DNA from: Oppiella nova
Lineage: Eukaryota > Arthropoda > Arachnida > Sarcoptiformes > Oppiidae
Direction: 5' to 3'
Length of the DNA: 46,133 bases
Assembly (NCBI GenBank): GCA_905397405.1
Contig: CAJPVJ010000073.1
Location: forward strand, 1-46,133
Shown: positions 1 to 13,730 of the stretch, piece after piece
Position numbering within the stretch: position 1 is the stretch's first letter
Layout of the letters: each line of letters starts with the position of its first letter
The notes under the pieces: model-generated
Database searches by the model: none
Told to the model about the DNA's origin: nothing
What the model saw: the letters and a program-made list of their open reading frames with translations, nothing else
Program-made: the position numbers and the translations under genes

Positions 1-424
1 TATTCCTTGATTAATAAATTTAGTCCTTTTCTTTAATCCTTTTTATTCTGCAAGAATATAAAATAGTTTCGTTTACTTTATAATTGTATATTAACAAAGT
101 CTGTTTTCATGTTTTTATGAATCATATTTATAGTAAGAAATGAAATCAATCAAAATGCTTGAAATTTTTGTTTTTTACATAAAATATCTTAGAGTAAAAT
201 ACTTACCAATCATTTTGAAGAATAAGATAAAATAAGAGGTTTCTTGAAATGATATCGATGCGAATAATAATATTGATATAATAGCTTTAAATATTTATAT
301 TTGCTTTATTTTACGGTTAACAAAGTTTCACATAATTTGAAAATTTTGTGTCTAAGTCTTTTATTCCATAAACTAACTGTCAGTTTTGCTTTAAATTAAT
401 ACAATAAATCATTCAACAAAACCG

Positions 425-426
425 TC

Positions 427-464
<38 letters not shown>
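425..464. repeat. (CT)n microsatellite
   Basis: About 20 CT units with one CG interruption near 439. Confidence 0.95.
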
Positions 465-1155
465 ATCTCTCAATTCTTTGTCTAATTTTTTGTCGCAAAA
501 TCTACTCATTTATTATAGTCTCCCTTCTTCTTTCCAAAATTATTATCTTTTAATTTGTTTTCTGAATTCATGAATAATTTTAATGCATTCATGATTTGTT
601 TCAAAATTTTTTACTCCCTTTGCTATAAATTTTGTTCTGATTTTGTGTTTATTCGCCATTGTGAAGTAATAAAGTATTTTATATAAAGTAATAAATTAAA
701 TTATTCGTTATAATTGTATATATTAAGATATAATCAAAATAATCAGTGATTATTAATTGTTTTGGCGATAATATATTTTTTACGTTTCTATATAAATAGA
801 CTGTATATTGTGTTCAATAATCATACTAGACTATTATATACAGTAAGTTATATTTTCATTTATTAAATTCAACATACAATACATACTTATTTTATTTCAT
901 TTTATTGAATCATTTAAATAAAAAATAGACAACCATTAAAATAATAGCTTGAATTAAACTAATTATAATATACCTGTATTATTCTGTATAATAAAGTTGT
1001 ATTCCATACATGTATATTTACAATACAATGTATAATACTTTTTATACAATGTATGGGTATCTTATATTAAATTGTATTTAGTTATGCAGTAAAGTGTCTT
1101 TAAAGGGTATTTATATCTAGTGAAAATAGTGATTATAAAATCGTATAATCCTTAA

Positions 1156-1180
1156 ACTACTAACTATAATAGTTAGTAGT
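1156..1180. repeat. Perfect hairpin, 11-bp stem, 3-nt loop
   Basis: actactaacta - taa - tagttagtagt. No T-run or gene beside it, and no function assigned. Confidence 0.8.
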
Positions 1181-3729
1181 GAACGGTGATATATTTTTGA
1201 AAGTTTGTGTGAACACATTTGCTGCCACAAATTATATAATAATATAAAAAGATATTGTTTACACCTAATTCAAATTTAGTCAATATTATTATTACTTGAC
1301 AATTTGTGCAATTAATGACTATAATTAATTACATAAAAAGTTATTCACTATTTTGTGAATGTTTTTAATAAAGTGGAAATTAAAGAATAAATTTTAAATG
1401 AGATGCAAAACACTGATAGAGAGTCTAAAGAATAATTAATGAACTGAGCATTTATTGGCAAAATGTTTGCTTTTGTACAAAATTAATTAAAACAGAGTAT
1501 AACTAATTTAGTTAAAAAATGTTGTTTTATTTATATAGGATTTAAAGCCATTTTTAGTTCACTAACGTTTTGCCCGGAATTTGCAAAAATCAATATTTAG
1601 GCTAAGAATGTTTGAAATTAAACAAAATACAACTTTTATATTCAATATATTATTATTATTTTAATACAAAAATCTATTCGCAAATCACGTCAATAATGAA
1701 TGCTATGAAGTGATTGATTATTCAGTTTTGATATTCTTAGCCAAAAGTGATTCAATTTTTATATTTCAATCCTAAAGCCATTGAATGAAAGTCTAACTTA
1801 TGTGCCATATTAGCCAACACATCGTATATAAAAGTTATTTCATTACAACTGTTAGTCATAAATTTTAAGCCCATGTTTAGATCAATACATTCCCTATTCA
1901 TTGATATCACTTTTTTGTGGTAAGTTTGACAGTATTTTTGCTTTTGTTTTTTGTGTTATCAAAAATTTTAGTGTTTTTGTTCTAATGATGATTATATGCT
2001 AATGATTGCAAAAAACCTATTATCAAAAGGAAATTTTTATTTTGTTACCATTTATCTCACAAAAGCCCTTTGAATGTAATTTTCTAGTCTCTAATCTTGT
2101 AATAATGAATTCTACGCTCAAAGCCATATCCCAAGCCTACACTAAGTCTACGAAAAAATAGACAAATTTTTTCTTTTGAAATCATTGCTATGTTTTTTTT
2201 AATTAAATTATTTATATCTTTAAATTATTCTGATAAAATTCAAGTTATAATTATTATCTCGACTTTTGTTATTCTTGAGAATTGTGTGTCTAATTCTAAT
2301 TTAATTAATTTTATAATTACTTTTTTATTAAAAAAACTTTCGGGTAAAAATTAAAAATATAAATCTAATATTTTAAATATTAAAAATAATATTTCATAAT
2401 GATTTCTAAGTGAATTTTCTAATTTTAATAATTAATCTATTATATTATATTTTTTTAATTATACATAAATGATTTATATATAAAACAGAATCTACATTAT
2501 TGCACAATATATGACATATAATACAATACAGTAAAGATTTCGCTTAGTTTAATTCATTAAATTGTTGTCTGTTTTGTAAATTAAATTTTTTGTATGAGAC
2601 TAACTCGTAAGCTCTAAATCACATGTTAAGCTCATGGGTAGCTAACAGTAAGTGGAAATATTTTAAAATTTTGTCAGACGTTTTAAAAGGCGTTTATATT
2701 TTTGTTTTTAAAAGCAGTATTCCATCAAAATTTGTAGTCTTTATTTCATTCACTATATTTTGGCTCTCGTTTCAAAAAACTAACTGTTTTTCGCCCGAAA
2801 TGGAGCTCACAATCAATAAGAATATAAGAAATATATATAAAAAATTTTTATTGAATTTATTGCTGGATGTCATTTATCATTTAGAAAATGACATGGATTT
2901 GCAATCTATCATTTCCATCAGTTATATAACGCGTTGGTCACCAATGCCTGGGCTCTGGCTGTGTGCACACATTTGCAACATTCATTCAATACATTCAATA
3001 CGAATAACAAATCAGCATTTGATATGACTTTACTGGAAAGGGATGCATATCTTATTGTATAGATCTGTATATCACATATTGAAAGCAAAGTCAGGCATTC
3101 GCTACGAAAACTTATTCAAAATAGTTTATCGCTTTATAAATAAGAGCTCTTTATATGCTTTCATTCAAACAAAATCACTACAGAATCGCTTCGTTTGCTT
3201 TTAATAAACTCTATTTAATATCAAATCGACATTTTTGCACACATTTTACTTACTATGTCTTGTATGAAATAATCAAATACATTAATATTAAACGGTTCAA
3301 CGTGTTGTTTAAAGTCCATATGTTTGTTATATTAAATCTAAAGTCAAATATTAAAATATTATTATATAAAATAGTGTCAGAATGTTTGACTTTAATTTTA
3401 ATTTTGTTTTGGTATAGTTTTTGAGATTTAGAAACCTTTTTTAGTAAACTATCAAAGTTGAGTTAATTTGTTGGTTTATTTTTATTATTGTGGTCAATAG
3501 TTTACTTGATCTTATATTATAAATATATTTAGTCGTATTTTGGTACCTACTATACTGTACATATTTCATGGATTATTATAATTACAAGTGAATTGAACTT
3601 TTTAATTCTTTTATTCTGTCATAGATTTTTTCTGTCAAATAATTACAATTTAAATTTATTTTAAAGATTAATATCAATTGAAAAAATGAAATATTAAATT
3701 ATATATTTAACACTTATTATTCTATACGN

Positions 3730-3837
3730 TTTCTTTATTTTCTTTATTTCTTTATTTATTTTGCCAACAAATTAAGCAAATTTTATATTCAAAACACAGG
3801 AAAACCTAAGCCAGAGAGAGAGAGAGAGAGAGAGAGA
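3730..3837 (+). repeat. Dispersed repeat copy 1, ending in (AG)n, beside an N
   Basis: Directly after the N at 3729. Identical by eye to 13613-13720: 83 bp of unique-looking sequence (tttctttatttt... to ...aacctaagcc) plus an (AG)n tract at 3813-3837. Sequence after the tract differs between the two copies. Confidence 0.93.
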
Positions 3838-4481
3838 TGAAGAGAGAGTTTAGTAGACATAGAGAAGGATCGGTAGTAATAGTGAATCACTCGAAGACTG
3901 AGAGCTGTTGTGAAATATGTTTAAAATGAAGAGAAAGCGAAGTGACTGCAGGACTGTATGAGTGGAGGACGTGATGTGAATATATGTGAAATAAAGCTTA
4001 GAGTAAATGTATTTTATGCGTTGATTGGATGCCAACATCGGATACATTTTGATTTGTATATCTAAAGCATAGCGTCTATTGTTTGCTCTCATTATTCTCT
4101 TCTTCGCAATTCACGACTGATTTTCAAAACGGATATTATGAGTGAGTTATATAAGAGACCACACATTCCCCTCACTATTCATTGAATAAAACATTACCAA
4201 TCATTTCAAACATTGCTTTTCTCTACAATTTCTTTATTCCATCCACTTTACCATTATTTCAATCAAAATGTGAACCAATTTTACTCAAAAAATCTAAATA
4301 TGTATAAGCCTTACATTTATTATGAAATTTGAATAAAATATATTCAGATATTTTAAGTATTTATATAAAAAATATAGTTTATTCATTTAAATTAATCAAA
4401 TAATCAAATCAAACAATCAAATCTAACAAAAAGTTTTTATTTTCCCCATCTCACTTTAAAATTGAAAGTATATTTTGTAAG

Positions 4482-4508
4482 TATAGAGTCTATAATATAG
4501 ACTCTATA
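4482..4508. repeat. Perfect 27-bp palindrome, 13-bp arms
   Basis: Arms tatagagtctata and tatagactctata around a single A at 4495. No associated gene. Confidence 0.85.
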
Positions 4509-7500
4509 AAGCAATCAATTTTACTGAACATAAAAACACGTGACTCTAAATATTTTAAAAATACACTGAAGTTTTGCTTATATTTATGAATATTTTTATG
4601 GTGTTGCAGTTATAATGTAAGTATTGTATAAAATGGTTAGAAAATACATGAATTATAGGAGTCTTATATCAATATATTTATGTTTTGTATGGTTAGGACC
4701 AACACATCAATCATTGACACAAATTTTGTTCAAAACGTTTTCTAAAATAACAAACAGAAATATAACAGAAAAGGCAACAAATTCTTAAAATCTATGAAAA
4801 GCTAAGAATTTTTATAAAACAGTGAATGTCTTTCATTCATATGTCGGTCCCAATGGATGGATTGGATGCGAGACTTACTGCTGTATTGGTGACCAAAACC
4901 TGCATTTGTCACCATTTGATGGACAGTAATTAAAAGCGAAATATAGTAACCATTTGACAGTTCATTACTCTTAAAATGGTAATAAAAAGTTAAAGAATAG
5001 GATATTTCTGTATTGAATCAGAAATTTCTAATCAAATGTTAGTCTACCTCTGGTCACAACACAGGTAAGTTAAGTACGTTAAGTAAGTTAAATCCGCTGT
5101 CAGTTATCTTTACAAAAGGAATCGGAAATTAGAGAAATCTGTTTCTCAAATATAATAATACCTTTTGAACTGAAAATCTGCAGAAAATTTAATTAAAAAT
5201 CTCTGGTCTTTAATAATAAAAATATATATAAACGACTAAAAGCGAGTAATTTATGATAATTCAGTCTAACAAACACGACATGATATGAAAGCATTTTTAT
5301 TAATTCATTATTTGATTGTATTCAAGTGCTATAAAAGTTAATTAAATAAGTTATTCAATGAGAAAAAGTTGGAATTTATAATAAATAAAAACTTTTTTAT
5401 TTAGAATATAAATTCTAACCGCTATTAAAGTTTTTAATAAAATATTTTTATATACAATATGTTGAATACAGTATACTGATGTACGGTATAGCTATTATGT
5501 ATCGTATATTATACAGTATATTATAATATAAGTAATGAATAATAAGTTGCAAAACATGCAAATAATAGATTTTGTGGAATTAAGTTTCAGACATTCATTT
5601 TTTAATAACCATAAATATATTGTTTTATTCAAATGAATCAAATTTGGAGAAGATTTTCAATGTAATGTTTTCCTTTGATTTATTAATCTTTTATTTAATG
5701 ATAATTTATGTAATGGTATGTTATAATTGGTATCTTATATATTAGAGCATTAAATATTAAGTAAGTTTTTCATTAAATATGGTTTGGCACGAATTGATTA
5801 AATAGATTAATATATTGAAATATTGTACGACTTCAAAAACTATTTTCCATGTAATATATGAATGAAATTTATATAAAATACTATATAGTCATTCTTTAGT
5901 TTAGAGATTAAAATATTAATATTTTCAAAATTTAATATTAAATTATAAAGAAAACACAACATTTATAAAATAATGTTAAAATTTATTATAAATTTCGCTC
6001 ACTTAAATGAAGACCTAAAATTTTTATTTGTTTTGCTATTAAATTTATGATACATTTTTATAAAAGTTATTTATGATTAAAGAAAAATTTAACCAACAAA
6101 TATTTAATGTCTAATTATAATAAACAACACTTTAATAAATTGTATAACAATCGGTAGAAACCGTAATGAATGTCATATCGTACCGGTATATAAAATGAGT
6201 TAAACTGTGATTAAAATATGAAATGATTATATTAATAGTGAAAGTGAGTCGACAATTATATAATATAATGAGAAATGAGACAGACCTAATCATAATGGTG
6301 AGCACAACTGAATTATTGAATTGTAAGCACTGACACAAGTGTCTGTTCATAAGCATTGAATTATCAGCACTGATGGCACACACCATACAATACAATATAA
6401 GGCAACCGTTTGGATGGACTCACATAATGAAACCCAACGCCGATATCCATTACTGTCTGCAGTGAACATGTTTTCTCTGTTGGTTGTGTTCATTCATCCG
6501 ATAATTTGTAGACTATATTAGATCATAATTTTTTACATCCAATACAATCGCTTTTCTTATTACAGACTATCAATACTTCGCTCAAATTGTATCACAACTA
6601 AACACATTGTTTATAAACTAATAATTGTCTCATTTCTTATCCAAATATTAATGTAATACTGCAATGGATTACAAATTAGAAGGAGTTCATAATTGTTATA
6701 CGATATAAATATAAAATAATATTATATTATATAAAATAATAGTATGAATGAAATTTTGTTTGTTTTCAGAATGAGAATGCATTGAATTTGGTTGAAAATC
6801 AGTTCTCAATATATTTATAACAACTTTAATTAAAAATTCAAATAACATATGAAAAGTCATCAATTTATTTACGAGTATCAAAAAGTAAAATTAATTAAAA
6901 ATAACATATATAATTTATTAATAATTTAAAATAAATTAAGTCATAATCATATTAAGCTTTGAAATTACACCAATTTTGTACAACTTATCAATAATCAGCC
7001 CTTAACTCTTTTATTATATAAAATTGATCTCTTTTTAACAAACTTGAGCCCAATTTATTACTTCTCGTCTATTATTTATTTAACTGATTTGAATGGAAAC
7101 TCAAAATGAAGTTTACTTCGAGTAAACATTAAATATTTTTAAAGAGTTTGCTTTAATTTTACGGTATATAAAGTTTATACAAAGTGTATATATTCTGTAA
7201 AAAATCGATAGTAGTTGGAATGTTAATAAAATTTCAATTATTCCTATACTGTATAAATAGATATAGTATTTTATTTTCTTTATAAATACTGAATATTTTA
7301 TATGAATATTTAATGTATGATATTCTAAGTCGAAATCTTTAAAGATTAATTATAAATTTTAAAATATCTTTAAAATGTAAATAAAAATGTTCATTCTTAA
7401 ATAAACATTAATTAGCTTTTATTTATACAGTAGTTTATATTTTGAATAAACTTTTCAATTAATTATTTAGAAAAAAATAATGGGAAATGTTTTTAATTAA

Positions 7501-9576
7501 TTTATTTATTAAAGTTATATTACAGCATTTATGACATAATTAAGTAAAGAATTTAATTAATTATTATTAATAAAATATTTCTAATATGTGCTTCTAAATT
7601 ATGGTTAAATAATTAAATAAGTAATTTGAAATTGAATAAATATAATATATATTCCGTATATAATATACCTTTTCATTCAAATAAATTAAGAAATAATGCA
7701 TTAAAATTTATAACAAATTATTTGTCAAATATACTATATATGCTATATAAAACACAATAATATTATATATCAGAATAATTTTATCCTTAAATTACTTATG
7801 TAATAAATAAAGGTATGAAAGAAATAATATTAATAATAGCATGGATTATGGTTTATATGGTAATGTGTTTGTCATAGAAGTTATGTAAACTTAAGAAAAT
7901 AGTGGCATAAAAATCATTTTCCTTTATGGTTTTGTTGCATGTTTTCAATGCATTCGTAATCTATTGATAATTTGTATCTATTGATGTATGTCCTTAAATA
8001 TTAGATATATTTATATCTATTTTAAATATTTAGAATTTGTAAACTTAATTGTAACATAATGTAAAATATGCAAAGCATTACATAATAATTACCAACTTTT
8101 TACATTTTAATAAAATTACTATATTGTTGCTAATAATTTGTTATAGTGTAACATTTTACGGTAATAAATTATATGTACCGGTAATATATAAAAAATTTTA
8201 ATTTTTAAAAGAGAAAGGTTTTAAATAATATTTAATATAATTTAATTAATTTAACATCCATAGTCAAAATCAGAGATAAAGTTTATAACTTAAGCTTGCT
8301 AAAAATTGTATGTAATTTTTAATACAACACAATACAAAACATTTTTAAACAGTATTTTAGAATTGGACTTTTATATATTAATATGAATAAAAAAATAAGT
8401 TTTTTAATCTTTTGAGATAAAAGAATTGGATTAATTTGCATAATTATGCATATATGTGACAAATTCATTTCTATGCACAATTAACTTTACATATAAAACA
8501 TAATTATTTCCTAATTTGAATGTGTATACTGTATTTACGGATATTTATACTAACGAATTAAAAATGTCAAACATAATCAAATAATAATTAAAAATTACTC
8601 TATTTTACTATAGTTGTAGTTTTTAATAATTATTATTTGAAAATATGGTGTTTGGTTTTTTGAATATATGATAAAATTCTTTGTATAATATAATTACAAT
8701 CATATAAATGAGTTATTATTATTTTTTAAATATTTATGATATGTCAAAATTATTTGTCAAACTTACAATTAAAATTTTTCAATTCAAATAAATAATTAAT
8801 TAATAATACAAAATTATTATTACTGTATATATGATTATTACTATCAAATCAAATATTCTTGAATAAAATATTAAAACTAGTAATATTTTTTATATAGATG
8901 TACAGTACTGTATATATTTTTCAAAGAGATACTGGGAAATTTGTAATAATCTATATCCACTATATTTTATCGATACCATTAATATTTAATTTTTACTTAC
9001 AAATGGAAATTCAATTTGATATCAATAGCAAAATCAATTAAATTCATGTAATGCTTTTCATTTAGAATTCAATTTATTTAAAATAAAATACAAATCCATT
9101 GAAAAGAGTGGAGTCGTTGTAATCTAATTATAAGCGATGTATTCATTTGAATAGAAACTGAATAAGTGCTCAAAAGTTTGTGATAAATAAATAATAGGTT
9201 TTGTTTGCAGACATCGTATGACTAGAACTGAATTGATTACAACATGAGGACAGTTCTCATCACATGGTTGAGGGGACTGTCATTTTTGGCATCATTTCAA
9301 AGCCAAACTAATATTACTCGGATTAGCCCAACAGTTATCTCAATAGCCATACATCGGGTGCTGTCGTACATCAGCTCTGATTATTTGCATGAATGTGTCT
9401 CACAATCGGGTTTCTCTGCCATTCATAGTATTATTCATACGATTAAGGCCTGCATTTCGAGAGCCTTTCAATCTGTGGTGGAGTCCGTGTTAGTCAGCAC
9501 TACATTAGGATTTGTTGATAAAACATTCACTAGTTTTTGCAATCATTTTCAAAGAGTCCTATACTCCAATACCCTG

Positions 9577-9601
9577 CTCTCTCTCTCTCTCTCTCTCTCT
9601 C
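9577..9601. repeat. (CT)n microsatellite
   Basis: Uninterrupted CT run of 25 nt at the end of a 384-nt open frame (9244-9627) that I do not regard as a gene. Confidence 0.95.
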
Positions 9602-10612
9602 ATTGTTTGTTTAATTTATTTTTCTAAATCTAATTATACCCTCTTATTGATATAAAAATTAAATGTTATAAACTTTTAATAGAAATACAAATTTATTTAA
9701 TTATATTACAATATATAATGAAACACAAATATAGCTTATTATATTAATGTTAATACATTATAATTTCAATATGTTGAATACATTTGATTGGAGTACAAAA
9801 AAAGGCTTTGAAAACAACATTTTATTTATTTTGAACGAATCTTTAGAAATCAAATAAAAGCAGAAAATATGTGAAATTCAGTTATTAAGACGTCAAACAT
9901 AGAGAATCTCTCAAATAAATCAAATTATTTAGTGTTATTGTAGTGTTAACGATACAAAACGTAGAGTTGATGATAAGTTTTTATATAAATTATAGGTAAG
10001 TTTGAAATAAATACTGACGAAAAGTTTAAAGTATGTAAGCCGTTAAAGAATGTGAATGTTAAATATTTTCAATTTTAGATAAATTTTGTATCGATTCTCC
10101 TTTTCTTATTCACAAGTAATTCAATTCAAATTTTTATTGCATTTTTATCTTTGATTTTATTTTAATATAAACAAAATAAATCATAGATTAATAACTAGAA
10201 TAGTAACATGGTATATTATAGTATTATAGTAACATGGTTTTGAAACAAAAACAATTATTATCTTATTAGAATTTATAAATTATTTTGTAAAATAAAATAA
10301 AACAAAACTTTAATTATAATTATTGATATAAAATCTTATACAATATTTTGTGCTGTTTGAAATATTAAGCCAACCAACAAGTTTTTGACATTAACATTAA
10401 ACAGTATTAGAAATTGAAACCTATTCCGGACAGTACTTTAGTTTAAGTATCAAATGTCTCCCTTTTAAAGTAAATATTTTGAATTTAAAACTAAATTTAG
10501 TACTGTACTACTTTAGTATATATTTTAGCCCACAGACTATTTATGTTACTGTATATTATTGATATGAATATATTTATATATGAAATTGAATTCTTTGATT
10601 ATTTTAATGTTC

Positions 10613-10889
10613 ATGTTTTAAAAATCATATTTAAGTTCTAAATTAACTTCATGGTAATAGTCTGAGTATAAGTACAAAATTTTAGTGGATTCAAAAATAT
10701 TCAAACATGAATACATTTATAAGAAAGAAAATGAAAAAAAATATTTTCAGNATGTTTTAAAAATCATATTTAAGTTCTAAATTAACTTCATGGTAATAGT
10801 CTGAGTATAAGTACAAAATTTTAGTGGATTCAAAAATATTCAAACATGAATACATTTATAAGAAAGAAAATGAAAAAAAATATTTTCAG
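10613..10889. repeat. Exact 138-bp duplication across a single N
   Basis: 10613-10750 and 10752-10889 are identical and are separated only by the N at 10751. This is the pattern left when two contigs with overlapping ends are joined with a placeholder base instead of being merged, so the true sequence probably has one copy. Confidence 0.97.
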
Positions 10890-11045
10890 AATTAGAGATG
10901 AAAGATATTGCACTAGAATTGAATGATATGTTGAACCGCACGCTATATTCAATCATTTATAACATTAAGCCGTAAATAAACTTTCGATTCGATGTTATAT
11001 TTGGAGATCAAATGAGTTTATGATGAGAACAATAGTCTGCCCAAC

Positions 11046-11048
<3 letters not shown>

Positions 11049-11079
<31 letters not shown>
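11049..11079. repeat. (GA)n microsatellite
   Basis: Uninterrupted GA run of about 30 nt. Open-frame translations through it are Arg-Glu repeats and not genes. Confidence 0.95.
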
Positions 11080-11080
<1 letters not shown>

Positions 11081-11955
11081 AACAGGTGGGTGGATATCAC
11101 CAACAATTACAAAAAAGACCATTAATGAGACTTAGTGTTAGGTCTCTAACAATTCCGTGTATTTATCCTCCGGGCGTAACAATAGTTGTCATTTTGGTTT
11201 TGTTTTGTTTTTCATTTGTCGTATTGAAAGTCATTCAAACAATTATTGTATGATTTAAAATTTATTTAAAAACAAGTGATTCAAATGTTAGAGTTGTAGT
11301 TGTCTTTTGAAGAGATTTAAACTCAATCGACAGCTTAGAAGGCTTCAGAAAATGTAGGCTTAAATATGCAGTCAAAATGATTAATTTGTAGTTTGATGTC
11401 CCTCTGTCTGCTTTACTCTGTAATGCATAGCAATGGCAATCATTTCCTCGATGAATGGATCGATACTTATTTCACTTATTGCCTGTATTTGGCGACTGGT
11501 ATGTCATTATACATACGAATCAGTTAACGCTCAGCTAATTTATAAATATATTAGGGATTCAATCATATTTTGCCTTGCACACAGATTCCAATCAATTTTA
11601 TTGACAATATTTATACACAATAAGTTTTCTAGAAAGCTCAGTTATATTTTTACTGTTGAATATTGATTCATACTATAAGTTATTCTTTATTACTAATATA
11701 TTCTCAACAATTATATCACATTTGAATGCATTCGTTGAGATAATGGCAGTAAACTTGAAAATGAATTCTTTTATATTAATTGCATTTTATTTTCACTCAA
11801 TATTTATGTTTATTTTTGTTTAAATATATGAAACCTCGGGAAGAGTAGTGCAATGATTTGTATTTTTCGCAAACTTTATTCAGAGCATGAGATGTATTTG
11901 TTTTCATTGATATAGCGGTGAGGAGTGTGGAGTCGACTCATATGGATGTGAAGAG

Positions 11956-12297
11956 TATATATAAATGACTGCTTGTATGCAGCGCTCGATCTTCTTTCGG
12001 GTCTTTCCTACCGGTCTCTCAAATGTATGTAATTTCTTATAGAGAGCTATAGTTGGGTTAGAAAGCACTCACTATTTGCTTATAAACGAGTCTTTCAATA
12101 GTTGGTAACACAGAAGTGTCCGCAGATTATTCACTGGCAAAGAGTGTTATTTACTTCACGCTTAAGGGCTTATGGTATGCATCCATAGCATCCATACCAC
12201 TCTTGGATGTTGTTCTCCGAAGAAAAAACTATTAAACGAGACTTGAATTGATTCCCGTTTTTCTCCAACCCCTCTGATAAGTGAGCGAAAGGTGAGT
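11956..12297 (+). promoter_or_regulatory. Candidate promoter and non-coding first exon
   Basis: A TATATATAAA box at 11956-11965 is followed by a locally GC-richer block of about 300 bp with no long open frame. The block ends at an excellent donor, AAAG|GTGAGT (GT at 12292-12293). This is what a TATA promoter plus untranslated first exon (about 11990-12291) would look like. It could belong to TMTC3, whose exon 1 has an upstream acceptor at 30282, which would imply an 18-kb intron. It could equally belong to an unseen transcript or be chance. No sequence evidence links the two. Confidence 0.2.
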
Positions 12298-12593
12298 TAA
12301 ACTATTGAATTTATTTTAAATATAATTTATGTTTTTTGAATACTTTTTACTGCAGTCAAAGCTAATGATCCGATGCTGTGATCAAAGCTATGGTTAATTG
12401 ATTATTTGGAAGACATTATAGCATTAATTTTGCAACTTTGGCCATTATTTTCGCTTAATTTCCAATCAATTAAACGTCAAAAAAGGTAAGAAAAAGATTC
12501 ACTATTTGTTGTGTTGAAAAGCGTGTTATCAGTGTTTGGAGTAAATTGTGTTTTGGAGATAAACTCTTGAATAGCGAAACAGAATAGAGACTA

Positions 12594-12767
12594 ATGATTG
12601 AGTCTATGCTGAGGCTATGGGTGCGTGCAATGCCTCAGACTTACATAGAAAAAGGTTGTCTCCTCTGTTATGTCGATGCGTTTGATTCATATTGTATTCA
12701 AAAGAGTACGGTTTTGGCTGATTTGGGTGTTCCTAATGATACTGTGAATAAAAATCATTTTGAATAA
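12594..12767 (+). CDS. Unrecognised 57-residue ORF
   Basis: ATG to TAA open frame with an in-frame TAG just upstream (12585-12587). It has unusually low AT bias for this neighbourhood and a mixed, soluble-looking composition (Cys, Asp, Tyr, charged residues). It sits 300 bp downstream of the candidate first exon. I recognise no family. It may be chance, or part of an exon. Confidence 0.12.
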   Translation: MIESMLRLWVRAMPQTYIEKGCLLCYVDAFDSYCIQKSTVLADLGVPNDTVNKNHFE

Positions 12768-13612
12768 TGTTTTTTTCTATGTTGGTTTCTCTCTACCATT
12801 TCATTGACGTTAATGTTAATGAACTTTTGCTTTTGACTCAATTTATTTAATTTTTGCTCAACGATGGGGTGGGATGTGATGCACAGTATTCATCACCACA
12901 ACCAACAACACATAGCAATAGAATTGCAATTCTGTTCTCCCATTCCGTAACAAACTTATAATTCTTTAGCTCTGAAACAGTCATTTATTAGAAGTCTATG
13001 AATAAGAGGATTATCAGAGTTTTGTTCAACAAATTGCTATTACTATTAACAATAGCATCGAATCCATTGAAGTTATTGTATGTTTGAGTCTTATATGAAA
13101 TGACAGGTAATTCTTAAGATGACTCCGAATATTTTAATATTATTTTAAATTAAGTATTAATTTAATACATTACAAACAAAGTAATTATAAGTTTTTTAGT
13201 TTTCTATTAGTATACCTTTAATTTACATTTGATTTATTGTACACTACAGTAAAGACCATTTAAACATCTTTCACAATACCATAACATTGGAATGGATTTT
13301 GATAACACTTGAAAACTGAAATGAATTTAAAAATTTTATAATTAAAAATCTATGAAAATGTACTTTAGATTTGAAAGGCATTTGAAATAGTTTGGTGCCA
13401 TTTCTGCAATGAATATCATTTGAGTGATTGTTTCTTTGTTATAATAGTTTTAATGCAGAAATATTACAAAAGATTGGATACAATTCCCTCTTCTCATGTA
13501 TACTAATGACAACGAATAACACCGGGATTTAGACATAATTGAAAACGTCTACAACTTTGCAGAGAAACAAATTACAAGTTTTCGTCTCTGATTTCTCTCT
13601 TCAAACTCTTCT

Positions 13613-13693
13613 TTTCTTTATTTTCTTTATTTCTTTATTTATTTTGCCAACAAATTAAGCAAATTTTATATTCAAAACACAGGAAAACCTAAG

Positions 13694-13729
<36 letters not shown>
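13613..13729 (+). repeat. Dispersed repeat copy 2, ending in (AG)n
   Basis: Same 83-bp segment followed by a longer (AG)17 tract at 13696-13729. Here it is continuous with flanking sequence on both sides, so this is probably the genuine locus. Confidence 0.93.

Positions 13730-13730
<1 letters not shown>

Larger units (their letters stand above)
1..11955. other. Gene-poor AT-rich region
   Basis: No recognisable coding exon, RNA gene or transposon domain. ORFs here (2623-3027, 3155-3424, 6395-6132, 9244-9627, 11433-11666) have low-complexity AT-driven composition and no family signatures. Contents are the microsatellites, hairpins, N bases (3729, 10751) and duplications listed separately. Slightly GC-richer patches lie at about 4840-4925 and 9240-9570. 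Confidence 0.7.

Noticed and set aside
9244-9627. 127-codon open frame starting with ATG
   Set aside because: No recognisable domain. Its C-terminal part is a translated (CT)n microsatellite (Ser-Leu repeats). It lies alone in gene-poor sequence with no splice or poly(A) context.
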